Source: an uncultured Roseburia sp.
GTDB taxonomy: Bacteria > Bacillota_A > Clostridia > Lachnospirales > Lachnospiraceae
Direction of reading: 5' to 3'
Length of the DNA: 31,442 nt
Assembly (NCBI GenBank): GCA_900753715.1
Contig: CAAEAE010000074.1
Coordinates: 1 to 31,442 of the forward strand
Below the pieces are notes generated by a model. That model saw only the letters and a list, made by a program, of their open reading frames with translations. It was not told the origin of the DNA and ran no database searches. The translations under genes were made by a program, and so were the position numbers. Of this stretch, positions 26,569 through 31,442 are shown one piece after another (positions within the stretch are counted from its first letter, which is position 1; every line of letters begins with the position of its first letter).

Positions 26569-26576
26569 GAGGCATT

Positions 26577-27407
26577 ATGTTTATTGGAAATCATCTGTCT
26601 GCATCCAAGGGATTTGCGGCAATGGGAAGAGCGGCGGTGGCATTGGATGCGAATACATTCGCGTTTTTTACCAGAAATCCGAGAGGTGGCAAGGCAAAAG
26701 AGATTGTTCCCTCGGATGTGGAAGAACTTCTTGCAATTGAAAAAGAACATCAGTTTGGAAAACTGGTGGCACACGCTCCTTACACGATGAATTTGTGTGC
26801 GGCGAAGGAGGATATCCGCGAATTTTCAAAAGAGATGATTGCAGATGATTTGCGCCGGATGGAGTACTTGCCGGGAAACTACTACAATTTTCATCCGGGT
26901 TCCCATGTGGGACAGGGAGCCGAACAGGGAATCACACTTATTGCGGACGCGTTAAACGAAGTGTTAAGCGAAGCGCAGAGCACGACGGTGCTGCTTGAAA
27001 CGATGGCAGGCAAGGGAACTGAAGTGGGAAGAAGCTTTGAGGAACTGCGGGAAATCATAGACCGTGTGCAGTATCGGGAAAAGCTAGGAGTCTGCTTTGA
27101 CACCTGTCATGTATGGGATGCCGGCTATGACATTGTGGGACACCCTGATGAGGTGCTCGAAGAATTTGACCGTGTGATTGGCTTAGAACGTCTGTGTGCG
27201 GTGCACTTTAATGACAGCATGAATGAATGTGGAAGCCATAAGGACCGGCACGCAAAAATCGGGGAAGGATGTATCGGAGCGGAAGCCATGCGGCGCATTG
27301 CGACACATCCGCTGCTTGCGGGGAAACCGTTTATTCTGGAAACACCAAATGATGATGAGGGCTACCGCAGGGAAATTGCACTGGTGCGGGAGTGGACCAG
27401 AGAATAA
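26577..27407 (+). CDS. nfo: Deoxyribonuclease IV (AP endonuclease)
   Basis: A 276-residue endonuclease IV that cleaves abasic sites in base-excision repair. The TIM-barrel trinuclear zinc motifs are visible in order: [69 protein letters not shown] and FILETPND. It lies 8 bases after fbp, last in the dapA operon before the next promoter. AGGAGG is at 26567-26572. Confidence 0.96.
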   Translation: MFIGNHLSASKGFAAMGRAAVALDANTFAFFTRNPRGGKAKEIVPSDVEELLAIEKEHQFGKLVAHAPYTMNLCAAKEDIREFSKEMIADDLRRMEYLPGNYYNFHPGSHVGQGAEQGITLIADALNEVLSEAQSTTVLLETMAGKGTEVGRSFEELREIIDRVQYREKLGVCFDTCHVWDAGYDIVGHPDEVLEEFDRVIGLERLCAVHFNDSMNECGSHKDRHAKIGEGCIGAEAMRRIATHPLLAGKPFILETPNDDEGYRREIALVREWTRE

Positions 27408-27415
27408 AAAATAGC

Positions 27416-27444
27416 TTGCAATTTAAAAAAGTCTATGCTATACT
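27416..27444 (+). promoter_or_regulatory. SigA-type promoter of the polyamine leader RNA
   Basis: TTGCAA (27416-27421), a 17-base spacer and TATACT (27439-27444). It begins 9 bases after nfo ends; transcription would start near 27450. Confidence 0.75.
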
Positions 27445-27449
27445 CCAAA

Positions 27450-27784
27450 TCACATGAATGCGAAAATTGTTTTCATGCAAATATTTGCCCACCCATTACG
27501 GGTTAAGCCCATACGGACAGGCGGGGCAGCTGCCGATTGTGGCGTAACGCCACGTTATTGATTGAGTTAGAAGCTCAAATTTTATAAGGTGAACAGATAG
27601 AAATATCACTTGTGAAACGGTCAATAAAGAGTAGTAACGCAAATATTTGCTGGCGTGGGTGCCAACGGTAGGGTGACTCTGAAAATAGTTTTTGCAGAAT
27701 GTAAATGTAGAATCAGATACATAAAGTATGACTATATAATGATGACGCAAGAGGGACAGGTGAACATTTCACTTGTTTCTTTTT
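27450..27784 (+). ncRNA. Structured leader RNA or independent ncRNA of unknown class
   Basis: About 335 non-coding bases lie between a good promoter and a terminator. Elements that can pair: CATGAA/TTCATG (27453-27458 with 27472-27477), ACCC/GGGT around ATTAC, a perfect GTGGCG-TAA-CGCCAC hairpin (27539-27553), TTGAG/CTCAA (27562-27566 with 27574-27578), GGTGA/TCAC (27588-27609), and AGAGT/ACTCT (27628-27632 with 27676-27680). GCAAATATTTGC occurs twice (27477-27488, 27639-27650), each copy self-complementary and able to pair with the other; CACCCA and TGGGTG beside them can extend the pairing. I see no lysine, T-box, M-box, SAM or ykkC landmarks. A TATAAT (27735-27740) near the end might be a second promoter. 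Confidence 0.6.
27756..27784 (+). terminator. Intrinsic terminator inside the polyamine leader
   Basis: ACAGGTGAA pairs with TTCACTTGT over 9 bp (one G-T pair) with a 3-base loop, followed by TTCTTTTTG. It lies 39 bases before the decarboxylase start. The related sequence GGTGAACA...TCACTTGTG at 27588-27614 could compete for pairing, as an attenuator would. Confidence 0.72.
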
Positions 27785-27823
27785 GTGTGCAATGAAAATG
27801 TTAGTTGGCAGGAGGCAGTGGAG

Positions 27824-29293
27824 ATGGCAGAAAATGCCCAGATGAGGGCTCCGGTGTACGAGGCGCTGGAGCAGTTGAAAAAGAGGAGAGTCGTTCCTTT
27901 TGATGTGCCGGGGCACAAGAGAGGACGTGGCAACCCGGAACTGGCAGAATTGCTTGGCGAAAAGTGTGTCAGTCTGGATGTGAATTCGATGAAACCGTTA
28001 GACAATCTGTGTCATCCGGTTTCGGTGATTAAAGAGGCGGAGGAGCTGGCGGCAGAGGCGTTTGGCGCAGACCACGCATTTTTTATGGTAGGGGGAACGA
28101 CATCGTCCGTGCAGAGCATGGTTCTTTCCGTGTGCAAGGCAGGCGATAAGATTATTCTGCCGCGAAATGTCCATAAGAGCGTGATTAATGCGCTGGTGCT
28201 CTGCGGGGCGGTTCCGGTGTATGTGAATCCGGAGGTGGATAAAAAGCTTGGAATTTCTCTGGGGATGGAGATATCCGAGGTGGAACGTGCCATTGAGGAA
28301 AATCCGGGAGCCGTTGCGGTGCTGGTAAACAATCCGACGTATTACGGAATTTGTTCGGATTTGCGCTCGATTGTAAAACTTGCGCATGAAAAAGAAATGC
28401 TGGTGCTTGTCGATGAAGCACATGGAACCCATTTTTATTTCGGGGAAAATCTTCCGGTGACGGCGATGGCGGCAGGCGCGGATATGGCGTCGGTGTCGAT
28501 GCACAAGTCCGGGGGAAGCCTGACACAGAGCTCGCTTCTATTAACCGGAAAAAATGTCAACTGGGAGTATGTGAGCCAGATTATCAATCTGACGCAGACC
28601 ACGAGTGCATCGTATCTTCTGATGTCAAGTCTTGACATTTCAAGGCGCAACCTCGTACTGCGCGGAAAGGAATCCTTCCAGAAGGTGAGCCAGATGGCAG
28701 AATATGCAAGAGGGGAAATCAATGCCATCGGCGGTTACTACGCATACGGAAAAGATTTGATTAACGGGGGCAGCGTCTATGACTTTGATGTGACAAAGCT
28801 TTCGGTGTATACAAGAGATATCGGACTCGCGGGAATTGAGGTCTATGACCTCCTCCGGGATGAGTATGATATCCAGATTGAGCTTGGGGATATTGCAAAC
28901 ATTCTTGCCTATATTTCCATCGGCGACAGGATACAGGATATCGAGCGTCTGGTGGGAGCACTTGCCGACGTGAAACGTTTGTATTCACAGGACCCGTCAC
29001 AGATGTTAAATGCAGAATATATTAATCCGACAGTCATCATGTCACCGCAGGCAGCCTTTTACTCGGAGAAAAAATGTATGCCGATTCGAAAGACTGCGGG
29101 AAAGGTGTGCGGGGAATTTGTGATGTGTTACCCGCCGGGAATTCCAATTTTAGCGCCGGGGGAGATGATTACAAAGGAGATTATCGAATATATCCTGTAT
29201 GCGAAAGAGAAGGGATGCTCGATGCAGGGAACAGAGGACCCGTATGTGGAGTATCTGAATGTACTTTCAGACGAAAGACAGGTCTGGAAATAG
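27824..29293 (+). CDS. Orn/Lys/Arg decarboxylase family, probable biosynthetic arginine decarboxylase
   Basis: This 489-residue PLP enzyme of the aspartate-aminotransferase-fold Orn/Lys/Arg decarboxylase group (SpeA/YaaO type) opens with RVVPFDVPGHKRGRG. It has VGGTTSSVQ, DEAHGTHF (D197) and the PLP lysine in SMHKSGGSLTQSS (K228). C-terminal PPGIPILAPGE is typical. I start at ATG 27824, which has GGAGG at 27811-27815; the open frame reaches back to 27773 through the terminator. The neighbours (spermidine synthase and a carboxynorspermidine dehydrogenase-like gene) favour arginine, giving agmatine, or lysine as substrate. Sequence alone does not separate these, so I leave the symbol open. Confidence 0.92.
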   Translation: MAENAQMRAPVYEALEQLKKRRVVPFDVPGHKRGRGNPELAELLGEKCVSLDVNSMKPLDNLCHPVSVIKEAEELAAEAFGADHAFFMVGGTTSSVQSMVLSVCKAGDKIILPRNVHKSVINALVLCGAVPVYVNPEVDKKLGISLGMEISEVERAIEENPGAVAVLVNNPTYYGICSDLRSIVKLAHEKEMLVLVDEAHGTHFYFGENLPVTAMAAGADMASVSMHKSGGSLTQSSLLLTGKNVNWEYVSQIINLTQTTSASYLLMSSLDISRRNLVLRGKESFQKVSQMAEYARGEINAIGGYYAYGKDLINGGSVYDFDVTKLSVYTRDIGLAGIEVYDLLRDEYDIQIELGDIANILAYISIGDRIQDIERLVGALADVKRLYSQDPSQMLNAEYINPTVIMSPQAAFYSEKKCMPIRKTAGKVCGEFVMCYPPGIPILAPGEMITKEIIEYILYAKEKGCSMQGTEDPYVEYLNVLSDERQVWK

Positions 29294-29314
29294 ACGGAAA
29301 GGATGGAAAAACCA

Positions 29315-30184
29315 ATGGAACTCTGGTTTTCGGATTATCAGACAGATAAGGTAAAGGTATCGATTAAGATTGAAAAACAGCTCTTTGGGGAACAGACGGA
29401 TTTTCAGCGGATTGATGTGTTCGAGTCCCAGGAGTTTGGCAGATTTTTAAGCTCGGACGGAAGCATTGTTTTTTCGGAAAAAGACGAGTTTGTCTACGAT
29501 GAGATGATTGTGCATGTGCCGATGGCGGTGCACCCGAATGTGAAAAAGGTGCTTGTCATCGGTGGTGGGGACGGCGGTGTCGCACGCGAGCTGTCCTACT
29601 ATGGCGAGATAGAGCAAATTGATGTGGTGGAGCCGGACCGGACATTTGTGGATGTCTGCCGTGAATTTTTCCCGGATAATGCGAAGGGATTATCCGATCC
29701 GCGTGTGACCGTGTACTACGAGGACGGGCTGCGGTTTTTGCGCATGAAGCATGGGGAATATGACTTGATTATCAACGATGCCATTGACCCGTTAGGGCAT
29801 ACGGCGGGACTCTTTACCAAAGAGTTTTACGGGAACTGCTTCCGGGCGCTCAGAGAGGACGGAATTATGGTTTACCAGCATGGAAGCCCGTTTTACGATG
29901 AGGATGAGGAGTCCTGCCGCGTGATGCACCGGAAGGCAAGTCATAGTTTTCCAATCAGCCGTGTGTATCAGGCACATATTCCGACCTGTTCCTCCGGCTA
30001 CTGGCTGTTTGGCTTTGCATCAAAGAAATATCATCCACTGGAGGATTTGGATGCGAAACGCTGGAAGGAGCGGGGAATCAAGACCTGGTATTACACCACG
30101 AACCTTCACAAGGGAGCGTTTATGCTGCCGAAGTATGTGGAAGATATGTTAGAGGAAGAAGAAGGAAGAAAAAAGAACGCTTAA
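29315..30184 (+). CDS. speE: Spermidine synthase family aminopropyltransferase
   Basis: A 289-residue aminopropyltransferase that transfers the aminopropyl group from decarboxylated SAM to putrescine. The start MELWFSDYQTDKVKVSIKI is the family N-terminus; ATG 29303 is in frame but too close to GGAAAGG. Motifs: VIGGGDGGVARELSYY, DVVEPDRTFVDVCREFFP, NDAIDPLGHTAGLFTKEF and VYQAHIPTCSSGYWLFGFAS. The usual DSTDPxGP loop reads NDAIDPLGH: both Asp are kept but the second Pro is His. It follows the decarboxylase by 21 bases. No SAM decarboxylase gene is in the window. Confidence 0.93.
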   Translation: MELWFSDYQTDKVKVSIKIEKQLFGEQTDFQRIDVFESQEFGRFLSSDGSIVFSEKDEFVYDEMIVHVPMAVHPNVKKVLVIGGGDGGVARELSYYGEIEQIDVVEPDRTFVDVCREFFPDNAKGLSDPRVTVYYEDGLRFLRMKHGEYDLIINDAIDPLGHTAGLFTKEFYGNCFRALREDGIMVYQHGSPFYDEDEESCRVMHRKASHSFPISRVYQAHIPTCSSGYWLFGFASKKYHPLEDLDAKRWKERGIKTWYYTTNLHKGAFMLPKYVEDMLEEEEGRKKNA

Positions 30185-30203
30185 AATAAAGGAGAATGAG
30201 AAG

Positions 30204-31442
30204 ATGGGAAGATTATTAATTATCGGATGCGGCGGTGTCGCAAGTGTAGCAATTCACAAATGCTGTCAGAACAGCAAGGTTTTTTCTGAAATCTGTATTG
30301 CAAGCAGAACAAAATCCAAGTGCGATGCGTTGAAGGAAAAACTTGAAAAGACCACAGAGACCGTGATAACGACGGCAAAGGTGGATGCAGACAATGTCGA
30401 CGAACTGATTGCGCTGATAAAGGATTACAAGCCGGATGCGGTCTTAAACGTGGCACTGCCTTATCAGGACCTTACCATTATGGATGCCTGCCTTGCCTGC
30501 AAGGTGGATTATATTGATACGGCAAATTTTGAGCCGGAGGACACCGATGACCCAGAATGGCGTGCAATTTATGAGAAACGCTGCAAGGAAGAGGGATTTA
30601 CGGCATATTTTGACTATAGCTGGCAGTGGGCATACCAGGAGCGCTACAAGGAGGCTGGCATTACGGCATTGCTTGGAAGTGGATTTGACCCGGGTGTTAC
30701 CAGTGTATTTACCGCCTATGCGTTAAAACATTATTTTGATGAAATCGATTATATTGATATTCTCGACTGTAACGGCGGGGACCACGGCTATCCGTTTGCC
30801 ACAAACTTCAATCCGGAAATCAATCTGCGCGAGGTTTCTGCGAATGGTTCCTACTGGGAGAACGGTCACTGGGTGGAAACAAAACCGATGGAAATTAAAA
30901 GAGAATATAATTTTCCACAGGTTGGCGAGAAGGATATGTATTTGCTTCACCATGAGGAAATCGAATCACTGGCAAAGAATGTGCCGGGGGTCAAACGTAT
31001 CCGCTTCTTTATGACCTTTGGACAGAGTTATCTGACACATATGAAGTGCTTAGAGAACGTCGGCATGCTCTCTACCTCACCGATTAACTTTGAGGGAAAA
31101 GAGATTGTACCGATTCAGTTCTTAAAGGCACTGCTCCCGGACCCGGCATCCTTAGGACCGCGCACGGTCGGCAAGACGAACATCGGCTGTATCTACACCG
31201 GAAGAAAAGACGGAAAAGAGAAGACGATTTATATCTACAATGTCTGTGATCATCAGGAATGTTACAAAGAGGTGGGTTCCCAGGCAATTTCCTATACCAC
31301 AGGTGTTCCGGCAATGATTGGAGCGGCACTTGTTGTGAGCAAGGTCTGGGACAAAGACGGTGTCTTCAACATCGAAGAGTTTGATCCGGATCCATTCATG
31401 GAGATGTTAAACGAATTTGGTCTGCCGTGGGTAGTGGAAGAG
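30204..31442 (+). CDS. Saccharopine dehydrogenase-like, probable carboxynorspermidine dehydrogenase (3' end cut)
   Basis: ATG at 30204 with AAAGGAGA upstream opens 413 codons that run off the window without a stop; the family length (about 400-420) suggests almost all is present. The N-terminal Rossmann loop LLIIGCGGVASVAIHKC binds NAD(P). VLNVALPYQDLTIMDACL, ANFEPEDTDDPEW, GSGFDPGVTSVF and NGGDHGYPFATNFNP are typical of the Lys1-like carboxy(nor)spermidine dehydrogenase family. That enzyme joins aspartate semialdehyde to a diamine, giving carboxy(nor)spermidine, later decarboxylated by NspC. It is 19 bases after speE, so the operon carries parts of two spermidine routes. A true saccharopine dehydrogenase is less likely in this setting. 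Confidence 0.88.
   Translation, partial: MGRLLIIGCGGVASVAIHKCCQNSKVFSEICIASRTKSKCDALKEKLEKTTETVITTAKVDADNVDELIALIKDYKPDAVLNVALPYQDLTIMDACLACKVDYIDTANFEPEDTDDPEWRAIYEKRCKEEGFTAYFDYSWQWAYQERYKEAGITALLGSGFDPGVTSVFTAYALKHYFDEIDYIDILDCNGGDHGYPFATNFNPEINLREVSANGSYWENGHWVETKPMEIKREYNFPQVGEKDMYLLHHEEIESLAKNVPGVKRIRFFMTFGQSYLTHMKCLENVGMLSTSPINFEGKEIVPIQFLKALLPDPASLGPRTVGKTNIGCIYTGRKDGKEKTIYIYNVCDHQECYKEVGSQAISYTTGVPAMIGAALVVSKVWDKDGVFNIEEFDPDPFMEMLNEFGLPWVVEE

Noticed and set aside
27458..27547. 29-codon frame in the polyamine leader as a leader peptide
   Set aside because: No ribosome binding site, no run of Arg or Lys codons, and it crosses several hairpins.
27450..27784. Leader RNA as T-box, lysine riboswitch, tmRNA, RNase P or SRP RNA
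   Set aside because: The conserved core sequences of these RNAs (for example the T-box GGTGGNACC, the L-box core, GAGGAAAGTCC, GGAAGGAAGCAG) are not present.
27998..28504. 168-codon minus-strand frame
   Set aside because: Antisense to the decarboxylase, His/Arg-rich shadow with no start signal.
1..31442. CRISPR arrays, insertion sequences, tRNA or rRNA genes
   Set aside because: No regularly spaced repeats, transposase frames or recognisable tRNA/rRNA sequences were found by reading.

Overview
The window looks like a chromosomal segment of a Lachnospiraceae-type Firmicute (Roseburia/Agathobacter/Eubacterium relatives). The basis is low to moderate GC, strong AGGAGG-like ribosome binding sites, a lysine riboswitch ahead of dapA, a class III fructose-1,6-bisphosphatase, a PocR-domain chemoreceptor, and a polyamine operon combining SpeE with a carboxynorspermidine dehydrogenase-like protein. 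No rRNA, tRNA or CRISPR array was seen.

Region 1 (1-7430) is an A/T-rich defence island: the tail of one HsdS, a small two-gene DUF4160 cassette, a headless single-TRD hsdS module, a full HsdR, a tyrosine recombinase, an Mrr-type endonuclease and a decayed DUF1016/PDDEXK nuclease gene. No hsdM is visible; it is presumably further left. An 11-bp motif, CA(G/T)C(G/A)TAAGTG, recurs at the hsdS boundaries, beside the DUF4160 pair and, as inverted copies, on both sides of the recombinase gene. This suggests a site-specific hsdS-shuffling locus and is one of the two most interesting signals here.

Region 2 (7431-18850) holds regulation, signalling and transport genes. They are a WYL-domain regulator with a DinB-like protein, a very large membrane HD-GYP sensor with a beta-propeller, and a membrane-anchored BMP-family binding protein. 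An amino-acid ABC system follows, with a circularly permuted binding domain fused to its permease, then its ATPase and an MFS transporter. A soluble PocR chemoreceptor closes the region.

Region 3 (18850-22570) is one 1192-residue secreted protein with a Glu/Thr-rich segment, about seven PPC-like beta domains and two fibronectin III domains.

Region 4 (22571-27407) is a lysine-riboswitch operon, dapA-dapB-fbp-nfo. It links lysine/cell-wall precursor synthesis with gluconeogenesis and base-excision repair genes.

Region 5 (27408-31442) is a polyamine operon: a PLP decarboxylase, spermidine synthase and a carboxynorspermidine dehydrogenase-like gene that runs off the right edge. It is preceded by a structured leader of about 335 nt that has its own promoter and terminator and that I cannot assign to a known class. 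This leader is the other top candidate for an undescribed element.
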